This document shows positions 34,437 through 47,790 of a stretch of DNA of 64,000 bases, piece after piece. The DNA lies in NCBI GenBank assembly GCA_963169105.1, contig OY720642.1, forward strand, positions 18,098,965-18,162,964, written 5' to 3'. A program made the position numbers and the translations under genes. Source of the DNA: Ceriagrion tenellum. Lineage: Eukaryota > Arthropoda > Insecta > Odonata > Coenagrionidae. How positions within the stretch are numbered: the first letter of the stretch is position 1; each line of letters opens with the position of its first letter. Below the pieces are notes generated by a model. That model had not been told where the DNA came from and did not search any database. It saw only the letters and a list, made by a program, of their open reading frames with translations.

Positions 34437-37400
34437 GCGTGACGGGACGGCCAGATTACTCCCGGTGGACCACCCGCCGGATTCCCTCTCTTTTATTTAC
34501 ATTAACGGAATCACAATCATGCAATCACAATACCCTGCATGACGTTCAATATTCATTATGTCCCTATCCAACCTTCTCCTCTAAAAGAACCACGCCAAGC
34601 CTGATCAATGTATTCAATGCAAACGAAGACGAAACGAGGCTCATACGAAAGTGAATCAAAGGTACGCGATATGCCGGGAAGCAAAGGATTACGCCAAAAT
34701 AAAACTGATACGAATCGTTCCATAATTACACTTCCGTATCCTTTGAAAACGAGCTTTTTTTATAAAACTAGATTATTACCCAGCTGTTAGTCTAAGAATC
34801 TACTCCGACTTCATGAAACAGTGCTCATCCAGATATCTATGCACATAAAGTCAATGCTGCGAAGCCCTATGTATTTACTGAAACAATTTCAGCCGTTGCA
34901 TTTAACACGACGACACTACAGCCGTCGAATAAATGAGTCATAAAATCAAAATCTTTGTGCTTCAAAGAATACCGACATGATTCCCCACTCATAAAATTGC
35001 CGCAAATTCCACAATGAGAATTATTGAACATAATAAGGTGAAATATGGTCAAAAAACTTATTTTCCTTTATTCAAATGAAACCAAAATAATCAATACTCC
35101 TGATTTATTTTTCATCTTTTTAGCGATTACCTCATGAATATTCTACGACACAAAGCACTACAATTTAAATGCTAATGACGAGAGTAAGACAACCATCTTG
35201 CCAAGAAAATCTGTAAAACTTTACGATTCCTTTCCGAAAATCATGCATTTGTATCAAATTTTGTAATGGAAAACCATGATAATAAAACCATATTGACGAA
35301 AACCAACTGCTCCCGGCTACACTTGATTGATCACCACTATTTATTCCTTTACTGAAGGACAGAAATATCCTACTCATTATTATTTTCTCTCCTTAATAGT
35401 ATATCGGTATCATATTATTTCTCAATTTAACGCACACCCAACTGTCGGAAAAATCAAATATTATCTCTCCAAACTGCGAAATCGAATGAAAACAAAGAAA
35501 ATATAACCTGACGTTATTATTTTTCGAATTTCTGAAGAATAAAGGAGCATACTTTCCCAATCGAAGAGTAGTACACGACGCAATACAAATAGTGTCGCTT
35601 CAAAGAAATAACTTCTTTGGAATTCACCACCTTGTCCTTTACCAACGATACGGAAATGAATCTTATTTCCTCTTTAATTCGCTCGATTTCTCTCCTCAAA
35701 GTGAGCAAGAGTCCCCAATTAAGGACATCACCCTTTGAAGTCGGATAAATCCTGTATCTTTCCGAGAACTTGGAACCAGCGACATGGACACACTTTGACC
35801 CTGCTGTGTCGGAAAATCCAAACAGGTAAAAAGAGGAACCGAGTGTGTTACATAAACGTTACGACCGAAGTTCTCCTAGGTCGCATTCTGTTATTACCCT
35901 TCAAGGGAACATTCCGAAAAAGGTATTTGATCAGGAAATTTAACCTTAAATTCCCGACCCCCAAAGCAGTACGAGTAAATCAGCTCTCATCACCACCACG
36001 TTATATCACGTCACACAATGTCTTTGCTTCAACTCCTGCGGCTGATTAGGAGAATCAACGATGTAATTTCATTACAAAATTCACCGGTCCACATCACAAT
36101 ATATTAGGCTTATGCTTCAAACGAAGAGTAATCACTAAAGAGGCACATCCTTAATCAAACGCAAGTTTTCGTGCCAAATAGGTTTTACATCTCGGTCTTA
36201 AAGACTGTGCCGCTTAAAAAGGAGGGTAAAAGAACTTACTTTTGCTGCACGATAACTGATACTGATTGCCACATTTTGTTTTATAACAGTGTTGACTATC
36301 ATCGCTGTTTTAAGATGAAAATTGGGAAATAACATACATTGCTGCAACTAAAACCGTTATCGTTGTATTTTTCATTAATTCAGAAATATAACATTCTTGT
36401 TTCAGGCCATTCCGGGAAATTTCCCCACGGAATGGATTGAATATATTTTTAAGGGGTAAAAGATTACATTTTGTACAATATCTTTTTTTATAAACTGTAT
36501 TACAGAAACTATCTTCAGGACAATAATGTAGTGCATTCAGTCTCTAATAACAAATAACTCCTCATTCATTTAAATCAATGTTTTTATATGTTTACATGCT
36601 TTGAAAAAAGAATAGGAAACATAGTTCCATTAATGGTACACAATCTGAAGTGAGTTCTTTTTAACTCATTGATAAAAGACCCGATTCCGCTAAAGCTTTA
36701 ATCAATAATATGCCTCCCTGATTCATTTTCGTCCTTTAGTTATTGCACTTACCGAAATTATTGTCTTAAATTAAATAGTTTCGCCGACCACTTTGTAATA
36801 AAAGAAGTTTTTACCAATACACACTGGATGAGTATGTCGTGATTATAAATTGCTAGCATGGAACACGTCAGCCTATCCATAAAACAAATGCAAGTGAATC
36901 AGTCAAGTGTGGGAGAGACAATTTTTCCAGCTTTTTTCCCAGAAATTGTGGTCATTCAGAAATTTTTGAAAGGGCAACAATAAACAAGGTGCGACTTTAT
37001 TTACCGACAATTTAAATTTCTGCGTCTCTATGATAAGCACCCAAAAACTGAACAGCCCATGAAATTATAGCCTTATAAAGTCGGCAGCTGAAGTAATTTA
37101 AAACGATTTGTTTAACGACACCGCCCTCTTCCGTCTGAGCCGACGAAAACGAGTCCTGAGACCTGAGGAGACACCGTTAAGGGAAAACGGCAACACTGCC
37201 CAGACACACACCATGAGCCAGGCTGCCGATTCGGCGCTATCATCGAAGCGAATTCCTGAAGGAGGCAATTTATACCTATCGGGAGGAATATCCTGCGAGA
37301 GGCTGGAAATGAAGACGTGCCCCTTTAAAGCACTTCAGAGCAGAAGAATGGAATAATGGACGGGGGAGTAGATTGCTCATCCAGCCACGCAGCCTTCTGA

Positions 37401-37641
37401 GATTTTTAAAGGTTTTTCGGGAGGGCCAAAGTAATTTAGTCTCCCTCGAGCGGGAGTGGTTGACAACACTCCGGGCCAGGCAGCTACCCCGCGTTATTCC
37501 AATAGCGGGGGAGGGGGGGAAGGAGGGTCCCTTCTGGTCCATCAACGGCTGTAAAGACGACGAAGGACGGATGAGGTGGGGCGAACGGGGAAAAGAGAGG
37601 CTATAAAGAGACCCGACGACGGAACCAGATGGGAAGAGAAA

Positions 37642-37699
37642 AGGGACAAGTGTGAGAAGGCACGAAGGGACAAGTGTGCGAAGGCACGAAGGGACAAGG
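37642..37699. repeat. 24-bp tandem repeat, about 2.4 copies
   Basis: The unit AGGGACAAGTGTGNGAAGGC plus CACGA is repeated twice almost exactly (one variable base), followed by a partial third copy beginning AGGGACAAGG. In the plus-strand frame 37576-37878 it would encode RDKCEKAR / RDKCAKAR / RDK, a charged 8-residue repeat, but that frame has no other coding support. Confidence 0.8.
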
Positions 37700-40600
37700 A
37701 GAAGGAGGTGAAGGAGAAAGGAGTGGGGAAACAGATGGGAGGGAGGGGAGGGAGGAATAAAAAGAAACGAAGGGAAATGCCATTAAGGCGCTTGATCGAT
37801 TGGGTCCTGCTCCGCCAAGTTCTTCCGCCACTGCTTGGCCTCTTTTCCCTAAAAAAAATCATACGCCCGCTTCTATAACGCGTTGAAATCAGTCCGGTGG
37901 TAAAGGCTCGAAGAGGCATATTGATGTGTAAAATACGTACGCGCCATCCAAGCAATTGCCCTCGAGGGTAAAGTGCGAGCAATGGATGCAAAGAGAAATA
38001 TTCGTAAGCAGGGCGGGCGAATAAACGTGAGAGGACAGGGGAGGGCATCCGCTTTTCTTCAAGCCCTACTCGATTCAAGTAACCAGAGACATAAGAGCAG
38101 GGTATCTGTTCCCGTCGCAGAAATAACGTTCCACAAGGAGGCTAAGTCGAGAAATCGAACAAGGTCAGCAGTCTGATTCATAGACATCCTGACACTCCAC
38201 TTGCGGGGGATTCCTACATCATTTTTAAAGCGTGACTCATTTTCCATTCACAAACACCAGGTCCATTAAAAGTAAAATTTATCTCGACAAACTAATTCCG
38301 ACAACATTGCATTTGATATTCAAAACAACACTAAGGTTATTAAATTTAAGATTGCAACCTTTCTAATCCCAAATCGGCATTAAAAGAAGGATTGACTTGA
38401 AACCAAACAATTCCAACAATACATTCGTACATAGAATTTCTAATTTTTCCATTTACTGGTAAACAAATAAATAGTCGTGAAAGCTAGAAATTAACAATAA
38501 CAAAAGAATGGGAGGTACACGTAGAGACTGTCCATATAACCCAGTAAATTGTTAATATATCAATGATAATATTCACATAATTTTTCCTTAAAAAATTTTT
38601 CTTTCTCACTAAGTGCTAACAACGTATTAGATGATCAGTAACTCTTGTGCAAATTAATATCCAGAAAATTAGTTTCATAAAACAAAACGCATTCAAAATA
38701 ATCTACGCTTATTAATTCATTGTTTGTATCGCCAACTATTCATAAAAACAGTAAGCTGAGACGACACAAGTTTTGGAGAGATTAGCACGAAAAGAATTCC
38801 TCCACGAGAACTTGAGGCTTCTACATTATCCTCAAACGGATCTAAGGATGGACAAGTCCATTCCTGGAAAGCCTTTCAGGGGATGCTCACTTTATTAATT
38901 GTATAGCCTACCCTGGAGGGGATAAGACAGCAAAGGTGTACATAGTATGGTTCAGGAAAACTTACTAACGATGCAGGGTTATGAGGCACTAGCTTCCAAA
39001 AAGTTTTGCCTCGCATTATTTCTTTGCTCGTCTCTTTACGCTTCGTATCCCCTTTATCCCAATGTAAATGCCTATAGCATCCCCTCTTCATCTGTTACTT
39101 GCTCCGTATACAGACTCTTGATTTCCTCCAAGTAACAGACTCTTCTCCCTTCCAAGACTATTACGTTTTCGCTCGCCCCTCTGTCAGCCCTTCGCACTTT
39201 CCCTATCACCCATATCCGCCTTCAAAAGCCCAAAAGTTACACCCACTTCTACTCCTTCTTATGATATACCTAAAAACCTCGCTCTCTTCCTCTAAGTTCA
39301 GAGAGATAAATAAGCTTAATATTCTGTTGATATTGCCATTATTTTTCCATCCTTTTAGACGTCAATTTCACAAGCTCCAAACCTACACGCCCATCAATAA
39401 GCCACGGTGAAGCAAAAATTAAAATACGCAAAAATGTTTTAAGCAAAAATTAAAATGCGAAAGTAAGTTGTTTTAACCCTTAACGACGGCTTTAAATGAA
39501 TAAAAATTTAAATTAACATTAACAATTAAGTGTAACATATTGTACTTCTCGACAGATGGAATTGGATTTAGGGAAACCAATATCCGAGGTAAAGAAAAAA
39601 ACCAGTTTCAGGATAAAGTTATGGGAATTTATGCATGAGAAGCGTCGAGGAAACACTGCAATACCACAGAAATATTTATTCAACATGGTCTGGTGTTGCG
39701 AATCATCCCCATGATGATACGGGGCATCGAAACCAAGGTTGCGGATGCATTGATGCTCATGTGGAATTTAGTCTTTCCGTTATCTAATTCATGAAAAAGT
39801 GAAAATACAATTCAAACCCCTGAAGTCATCGCCATCAAGAAATATCCGATTCATTCTATGATAAGGTACCTAATGATTCGACACTCGAAAAAGGTATATT
39901 TATTGAGCTTAAATGAGCTTAGATGTAAAGCTAATAATACTAAGTAAAAAGAAATCATTTACCCTCGCATCTCTTCACACGGCATGACATACCAAACGCA
40001 TCTTCTCTTTTGATACTAGCCACCGTAAGAGTCATCTTTGATTTCACTTAATTAGACAAAGAAATTCAATTTCAAAATATCTATGAAAAAATTTATAGCC
40101 ACGTCGATTTACATATTAATTTACTTCACAGTAGCATGAGCACGGCCAGGGTATGCCAAGAAAACAAGTTCCTCAATTGCCTCAACTACCTCCAAAGAAA
40201 TACAAATTAATTTCTTAAATATGATCGCTCGGTCAATCCGGATGTTCTCATTAAACTCCTGAGAACGAAGCACACGAAAAGAAGAGCGCTGGAGGTCGAT
40301 ATCGCCTCCAGATTGTAATAACCAGTACAAAACGTTTCTCCGAAATAACTTTTTTCACCATGACAAGTAATGTGATTACAAAAAGGTGTGATATCAAAAA
40401 GGTATGACGAGGACATCAACGTTAATACCCAGTTCACGATGAGAAATCCCTCATATAAATAACAACAGCGGACTATTGCTTCAATAGAGGACGCACATTC
40501 TGCGTAACTCTTCAATAAAAGGCAGATTTTCTAGGACTGAGCTACCGGCATACAGGTATGTATTATCCCACTTCAGAGAAAACAACCTAAGGGAACTTTA

Positions 40601-43295
40601 TTGCCGCATTAAGACCTAATACCTCTCGAACCAATAAAAAAAAGCTCTTTAAGCCTAAATTTCATTTCGTAAACGCAGACAATTTACGGTATTGAGGGAA
40701 ACATGGGTACAGGAGATAGAACACACAGAATATCCACTGTAAACTTAACCTCTGAAGAAATCGACGGGGACAAAACAGAGCGAGAAACATGGTAAGGTAA
40801 AGGGAATACGGGATGAGTGAAATACGACCTAGCACCACGGAAGAATCGAAAGGTGATATGTAAATGGAATGGAAGTGAGAAGGGCAGACTGGTTGTCGCA
40901 GGGGGAGGAGACAGCAGCGGAAAGTCCTGAACCGATGAGAGTAATGGAAGTGTGACACACCCACCCACACCTCACAACACGGCGCTCCTACGGAAGTCTC
41001 GGATCATCCTCCACCCTGAGTAACCCCGAGGAGGTGAAGGAACATCCATTCGAAAGTAGGGACAGAGAGAGGTAAAAGCAAAGCAGCGTATGCGAAAGGG
41101 AATAAAGAAAGGGAGGTGGCGGTAAGAGGGTTAGAAAGAAAACAGGGAGGGGCGTAGCGAGTGTTTCTTATCCTCCTTGGGAGTGTGAGCGAGAGGGACG
41201 GCTGTTTGACGGATGGGACGGGGCTCTCCGCCGAAACATGCGAGGCCAGACATGTGAAAGACTTCAACGCGGAGTGAAAGAGCGGACCTAAAGGAAGCGA
41301 GGAAGAAGGAGATGGAGAGGAAGAGATGAGAAGGCCACCTCTCTTGAGAGGCACTTAAAGCAGGAGCAGAAGAGGAGGATTGAGAGAGGGAGGAGGGCCT
41401 GAAAATCCGCGCTAGTTACACTATAAACTAGAAGGGAAAGAGAAGAATTAGACAGATAAGTGAGCGAAAACCATCCTCGGGCTTTTATTACGCCACAGCT
41501 TAAAATAGCAGGCCCGAGATCAGATGAGAGGTGAAATACTAAAGCTGAGGATTCACTAAAGCTTAGGAGTCACTCAGGTGACTTAAGCGACTTTCAGATA
41601 AATTCCATCAAACTTTTAGCTGGTACGTGAAATTGCCAACTTCGAACTAATAAGCACTCCTAAAAGTGGTTAGTGCTCTGCGTGGCTGAATTATCGAAAG
41701 GAAATTTATTAAAATTTCCCTTTGAAAATGAACCAATACGTCCCCATTTTTTTAATACTAATTTACTCGACAGGAATGCCAGTTAAGAAGCAAGGGTTAA
41801 GAAATTATTAACTAAGGAAAACTGCGATAGTGACAGGGAAACGAGTGGAAACAGCCCAGGCTTTTGAGACCTCTATCCTTCTTTCCTCCTTTGTTTCAAT
41901 GCAGAACTCTTTTTAAAATCTAGCGCTTTCCTGAGCATAAATTCCTCTCGGCCCATACACCGGGTCAAGGGCAGCACACTAGCCGATGCTTCGACGAATT
42001 ACTGGAGTATCTACAGTGAGCAAATGAGGAAGAAACCTCAAGACGAGCATCGAAACCTCGGCCAGAATGGAGCCGTTGACACCGTGGCAGACCCGAGGGT
42101 AACTTATGCAGCTTAATTGCCGATAGACAGAACCTGCGAAAACCTTGTGACTCATAATACATACCGGAAGAAATTAAATGAAAATTAATACAACAAGCAA
42201 TGATCATATTGCAAAATCAAATACCCAGGTGAAACATATGATGCAAAAGAATGTGAATTTCGAAGTTTTATGGACGAAATTGCAAGAGCCCATTGAATAA
42301 AAGTTTCAACATTGTTGAGGTACATTGCTCAGAAAGCAATCGAGCATTACTTTCATCTAAGTAATAAAATTCAAACGTCACTCGATATTTTCTAGCATAG
42401 GAGGATATACTGCAATGACGCGAACCCAAATGGATGTTAGTATTAATGGAAAACTACCATGGAGTTATACGGAAATGTCTTCCAATACGACAGCGATATC
42501 TTCATTAATATCATTAATAACAATAAGGCTGAATGATTAAACAAAAAATATTTTTGTATCACTATAACTTAATACATTTATTCGAGCTCACACAGCGAAA
42601 GAAATAAGAAATTCTTCCCAAAACGCACTTGAATGAACTTCGAAGTAGCGTGAAAGGATCTTAAAGAGCGAAAGAATGTGAACAATTTTCCTTTCCAACT
42701 CTCATTTTAAAATTCAGAGAAACATTATGTCAAATGATCAAAAAAAACTGAATGCATGATAACATTTAAAATATACAGTATTCCGATGCTGTTACCCTTT
42801 CGATGAAAAAATCATTCCCATCGCGTTCCCTTTCTAAATAATTTGATTTCAGTGCGACTTTCACCGTTCATCTCAATGCTTGTCACTTGAAGAGGCCACC
42901 GCATAATCTTACAAAAATCACTTCTTCGACCTCCACCTCCCTATCCTCAACAACAAAGTGGATATATAAGAGGCTTGAGAGTATATTCAGTCGGTCTATT
43001 CTGACTGATATACCCCTCCCTGTGGTCCCCACACAATTTCACCGGGAGGAATGCCATCATCTCATATATGGTTCGAAATTCAAGACAAATATAGGGAGGC
43101 AAATGAGGTGATTTCCCGTTGCCTACCACATCGCAATACACCTCGGCCGATTCCTTGAACTTCACTCTCATCCTGTGGCTGTTGATACCGGAACGATCCT
43201 TTTGATCTGCACCAGCAAAGCCTTCTGCTGAGAAGCGTTCTCCTAGTACATGATGTCTTAGAAATAACGCTCGTACGTAAAACCGTGGTCGATCC

Positions 43296-43385
43296 AATAA
43301 ATCGTGTGGAAATACAAAGCTTTTTTTCACTTCATTTTAACGGAACCAAGGTTTCAACATTTGATCTCCAACGTTCAGTTTCCCA
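43296..43385 (-). repeat. Single-ended Penelope-type 3' end fragment (F)
   Basis: On the minus strand it reads CTGAACGTTGGAGATCAAAT, then GTTGAAACCTTGGTTCCG, then a TTTCCACACGATTT segment (the complement of GTGTGGAAA) further along. It shares GTTGAAACC and the TGTGGAA-type motif with element D. Self-pairing AACGTT/AATGTT precedes GAAAC. Only one arm is present. It is a diverged fragment; relation to D is inferred from motif order. Confidence 0.45.
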
Positions 43386-45189
43386 TCAACATATAATTTT
43401 TTTAAATCATTAATAACGTATACGTTTAAACTATGGTCAAGTTGATTTAAAAATGGAGATAAAATAAATTTTCTTCATAAAATAAAAGCGGTATCTTGAA
43501 TAAAACAACCGGAAATAGCAGAGTCAATTAAGGAAGTTTAACGAATTCGGTAATATCTTGTGGAAATTGGTTATAAATATCACGATCTCAAAACAGCAGA
43601 ACTTTGCAAAAAATTTCCAGATAATTTTTTTTCATAATGACATGAGTTACGTCGAATCATAGTTCGGCGAATGGTAATAAGATAAGAGTGGAAATTTAAC
43701 AGAGTTCTCTTACTTAGAGATCACGATACTTGAGTAAATGAAATAATGAAAACTATTTCTACATTATAAACCCTACAGCCAGTTTGTAAGGGAATCTAAA
43801 TAATATACCGCTATCTTAAACAGATGATCTGCCTTCATGTGAGGGCATATTTGTGAGCCCTAAGAATGGACACCATCAGCGATAATCATAAACTTAGTGT
43901 TTCTAGTCTCTTCTACCACTTTCTTGAACAAAAACCGGAAAGGGAATCGGTAAGACATGTCTCAGTAAGTGTAGACGCTACCTTACCGGGAGAAGCCACA
44001 TGATTCGATCAACGGGAATATTAAATTTAATCCCAATGCCTCTCCTAAGCTGACTGCAAAATATGTAACCTCGAGGCTTAATGTTGCCATCAATTAAACC
44101 ACAATCTGATACAAATACACTTAGATTGTATCACCAGCCATAACGTTTGAGGTAGGGTAAAGCAAGTTACTCAGGTACTCATAAATCTTTAAACCGTACC
44201 TAAATCACAAGAAAGGAAAGTAATTCATTGATTAAAATTCGTACCTGTCTCAAGTTTTAGAAAATCAAACAGCGAAGCAAATTGATTCCAGCACGGCGAG
44301 ACAAGTTCCTCGGATAACAGAGGATAAGAGAGGACAAAGAGGTCTTGTGGATCAATCTCAATACCCTTCGCTAAAAAAAACCACATCGATAAGAAGCCGT
44401 TGTCTGGAATGAGTATTCCTTTGAACCCACATCCTAATAAAATTAATTTTGATGAATGGTCTCATTAGTGGAAAAGTGAAGTTCGCAGTACCCAAAGCCC
44501 ATTTTTGAGATCATGGGAATACACTAACCGAACCCATCCGCAAAAAATCATGGGATGAAAAAAAGGAAAACAAAACGAAGACCGCAAGATAAATAATATC
44601 GAAAGGAGACAGTGAAAGCTATAAATCACACATGGATTTTTTTTTGATTCACTCAACGCGATTTTGATCGATCTAACGGATCCCAGGGAGCAAGCAAGAG
44701 AGAGAGAGAAGAGGGAAAAAGAGCAAAGAGAGGGCCTTCGCTCTCTCCCTGAATCAACTTCGAATTGGCAATCATCCCAACCAATCACGAAATGCAGATG
44801 ACGACGAGGAAGCGAGAGAGAGGAACTGGAAACGCGGAAAAATATAAAAAATGGAATAAAAACAGACGACGGCCACAGGGGGGTTCGAATATCGAAGCCC
44901 GGGGATCCATCCGTGCTACCTGGCTGCGAAAGCAATTAAGAACGCCCACAACTGGGACTGATACCTACACGGGAGATGAAGGTGATTGGACGAAGGGGAA
45001 GGAAAGGCGGTGACGACGGCGAGACCACAATGAAACAAGAGAGCGAGACCGGAGGAGGAAGCGATGAAAAGCGACGAGAACATAGGCAGCTAAGGACGGA
45101 GTGAAGAGAGCGGGAAGTATTAAGCTGCAGTCTCACGCAACCGTTTTTGCGTCGTTACACACTTCGTTAGTTTTTGGCTCGCGAATGGA
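43386..45189. other. No supported gene
   Basis: AT-rich DNA up to about 44650, then a purine-rich part. No domain, RNA gene or repeat partner seen. Confidence 0.5.
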
Positions 45190-45797
45190 CTTGGGAGATT
45201 TCGGCATGTGGAGCATATCAAGGAATGAGTACCTGTCTAAGGAAGCGAAAATCGCCGTGTACAAATGTGTACTTCACCCCACTTTGTTGTATGGTAGGGA
45301 AACATAGGTATGTCAGGATAAACATACGAGTAGACTAAGTGCCGTGGGTATGAGTTATCTGAGGATGGATAGGGTGAGGAATGAGTGGGTAATAAATGAA
45401 TAGGGGTTAGATAATCCGGTAATGGACATATATGAAAGGGGTGTGCTTCGTTGTTTTGGCCAAGTTGAGAGAATGGATGAGAGTCGAATAACGAAACAGA
45501 TATATAAGAGTGAAATGAATGGTGCGAGAGGTAGAGATAGGCCGAGAAAGTTGTGGTTGATTGTGGTTGAGGAAATTCTTAGGAGGAGGAATATTAGGAG
45601 TCTTTAAAACAGGAGGGCGTGTATGAAGCGGTGTATGGGGGTAAATGAAGCAAAAGAGGTTTGCAAGGATAGGTCAGCGTGGAGGAAATTATTGAAGCAG
45701 AGTAGTTAAGAGTACAAATATGTATTTATGAGTGAAACTTGGTGACTCTGCAGACCCCTGAAGGGAACGGCGTGATTGGTATGTATGTATGTATGTA
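45190..45797 (+). pseudogene. LINE ORF2 C-terminal fragment ending in (TATG)n
   Basis: The frame reads YLSKEAKIAVYKCVLHPTLL, YGRET, a TAG where relatives have Trp, then RLSAVGMSYLRMDRVRNEW and a further stop. It continues with VLRCFGQVERMDESRITKQI and RGRDRPRKLWL, then MKRCMGVNEAKEVCKDRSAW and RKLL. 'LLYGxETW...L.R..RVRNE...LRxFGHVxRM...RGRxRPRxxW...DRxxWRxL' is a very common LINE ending in arthropods. There are at least three in-frame stops. The element ends in a (TATG)n microsatellite at 45779-45797. This is a different family from the SFFPRTI-type copies in the window. Inactive and 5'-truncated. Confidence 0.85.
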
Positions 45798-46635
45798 CAC
45801 ACTTCGTAGCCAATCAGAAGTGAGATCTTCAACGGAGGCTGCGTTGCTGTCGGAGTAGCTCACCATTCCATTTGTTTTTGCGTTACCACCAATTGTAATT
45901 GCACCAATTGTCCGATGCCAATCAAAAGTGAAATCCTCGACGCAGATGCAGAGATGCTCATCTTCTGATGCTTTGTCGGAGCAGCACAGAGAGAGAGAAA
46001 GAAGCAATGCTCTATGTCAGCCGTTCGTCGGCCACGCGATTCATTACCGTAGAAGCGTCGGCCATCTTACGAATGTCGTCAACCTTTCAGAGTAGACAGA
46101 AGCATGACCTTAAAAATGCTCCCTATGGGGAGAAAATTATCATCAACTTTCGGGAATTTCATACGAATTTGCTTGGCAACAGGGACGTGAGGGACACAAA
46201 GCCGTCCGAAGTTGTCTTTGTCCTCTTAAAATAGATACCAAAAGCGCAGCCCGTAACCATTATTCCTCGAATACATCGAATTTCCTAAAGCAAATCCCAC
46301 ATAAAATGACATTCGGAAGATAGAACACGCAACGATTTACTACTGTCGTTTGTTTACGCCAGATTCTGCCGATGCTCGATAAAGCGAGTTAAGGCTTTAG
46401 ATTACAATAGTACGTACAACTAATGCCCTAAATAAATTCCGTCAAATGAAGCAATTGGGGAAGATAATTGTGGCATCAACACACTGTAAAATTATATAAA
46501 ATGTTATAACTCACATAGCTCAAACTCGCTTAAATTATTGGTTGTAATATTTTCCTGTAGAAACATGTTTACTCACTACCTTCCCCATCTTAACCACCTA
46601 ACCACCTTCACGAACGTACATACAGTGTCTCACAA
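45798..46635. other. No supported gene
   Basis: Mixed-composition spacer. The frames at 45726-46007 minus and 45968-46234 plus lack motifs. Confidence 0.5.
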
Positions 46636-47000
46636 CTTTTAGAGGCATTGAGGTGGAAGCCCCTAGAGACTCGGTGGCTACACACTAGGCTTAGGCTGCT
46701 TGAGATATTGAGAACTGGTGTGTTTCAGAGCGACACAGAGAATTTTATCATGACGCCTCACTTCATCTCTAGGTCTGACAGACGCGATAAAATAAGAGAG
46801 ATACTCTGCCCAACAGATAGGTACAAAAACTCGTTCTTTCCGCGCACAATAAGCGACCACAATAGAAACTGAGCTCCTCAAAATACACTCCCATGTCACC
46901 ATTTCACCCCCAAAACTTTTACATCTTTACACGGCTGGTGACCTACCATCCCCTGCCACATGCCAAAGCGGCGGCTCGCGGGGTAGTATGTAGATGTACT
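46636..47000 (+). pseudogene. LINE 3' end, tail family copy 1
   Basis: A very short 5'-truncated copy. The frame reads RWKPLETRWLHTRLRLLEIL, RTGVFQSDTENFIMTPH, IREILCPTDRYKNSFFPRTI and ends a few codons later. The same order, with different residues, ends the longer LINE at 23.1-24.1 kb. The 3' UTR carries GGTGACCTACCATCCCCTGC, GGCGGCTCGCGGGGTAGTAT and a GTAGATGTA tail. It aligns closely with 47440-47790 and 62127-62484. Confidence 0.85.
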
Positions 47001-47439
47001 CGATGGGTCTATTTTGCTTGCGTCGTCAATACTTCCCCAATCTAAAGCTTAAAAGGGGGGGTCTGTGAGGGGGGCACACCGCAGAGCCAAAATGACGCAA
47101 AAACAGTCCCACGAAAGAGTGGCTTCCGAGTTCCCAGGGCGGGGCCCGGTGTGAAGAGATTGAGTTCACACGCGAGCAAATGGATGTGGGAGACGGGATG
47201 AAGGCTTGCGCAAGAGAGGGGGTCCGAAAGAGTGTTGGCAGCGGGGCATCACGTCGCGGAAGCTGCGGCTCGCTAAACGGGAAATCGCATGGGAAATCCA
47301 TGCGTCGGGTCCACATTCCGCGCGACATAACGCCAATACCTCTTGACGCCCCTGACCTCTCGAGCGAAAAAGCATCGGGGCCGCACATTCCCATCCCCTC
47401 TTCCTGCAATGTTCTCTCCCGATTTCAACGAACCCCTCG
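47001..47439. other. GC-rich spacer between two LINE ends
   Basis: About 440 bp of CpG-rich DNA separates two related LINE 3' ends. Frames run through it into the second LINE copy (47180-47650 plus), but only the LINE part is recognisable. Confidence 0.5.
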
Positions 47440-47790
47440 TTGGAGAGGGTTTAGGCTGCACGCTACGCTTAGGCTGTTTGAGATATTCAGAACTGGCGTG
47501 TTTCAGAGCGACATAGAGAATATTGTCATGACGCCACACTACATTTCTAGGTCTGACAGATGCGATAAAATAAGAGAGATGTATTGCCGAACAGAGAGGT
47601 ACAAAAAATCGTACTTTCCGCGCACGATAAGCGACCACAGTAAAAACTGAGCTCCTCAAAATACACTCCCATAGTACATGTCACCATTTCACCTCCAAAA
47701 CTTTTACATCTTTACACGGCTGGTGACCTACCATCCCCAGCCACACGCCCACGCGGCGGCTCGCGGGGTATTAGGTAGATGCAGATGTAG
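47440..47790 (+). pseudogene. LINE 3' end, tail family copy 2
   Basis: The frame gives LRLFEIFRTGVFQSDIENIV, MTPHYISRSDRCDKIREMYC, RTERYKKSYFPRTISDH and stops. It is closely similar to 46636-47000 base for base through coding and UTR, with a small insertion after CACTCCCA (ATAGTACA). It ends GGTATTAGGTAGATGCAGATG. It is 5'-truncated near the RLRLFEI block, a few codons later than copy 1. Inactive. Confidence 0.85.

Larger units (their letters stand above)
33593..43295. other. Long unannotated stretch, no supported gene
   Basis: Nearly 10 kb without a recognisable protein domain. 34200-34450 is GC-richer. 37100-37860 is CpG- and purine-rich, with frames on both strands, the longest being 37542-38078 minus. 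40660-41420 is strongly purine-rich on the plus strand, again generating minus-strand S/P/L-rich frames. The remainder (35-37 kb, 38-40.6 kb, 41.4-43.3 kb) is ordinary AT-rich DNA. Confidence 0.5.

Noticed and set aside
37542..38078. 178-codon minus-strand frame
   Set aside because: Skewed R/S/F/L composition over a purine-rich block, without recognisable domain.
44880..44905. GGGTTCGAATATCG resembling a tRNA B box
   Set aside because: The 3' half of the box does not match, and no A box or cloverleaf was found around it.
45779..45797. (TATG)n as an independent microsatellite
   Set aside because: It sits exactly at the end of the LINE fragment and is better explained as that element's 3' tail.
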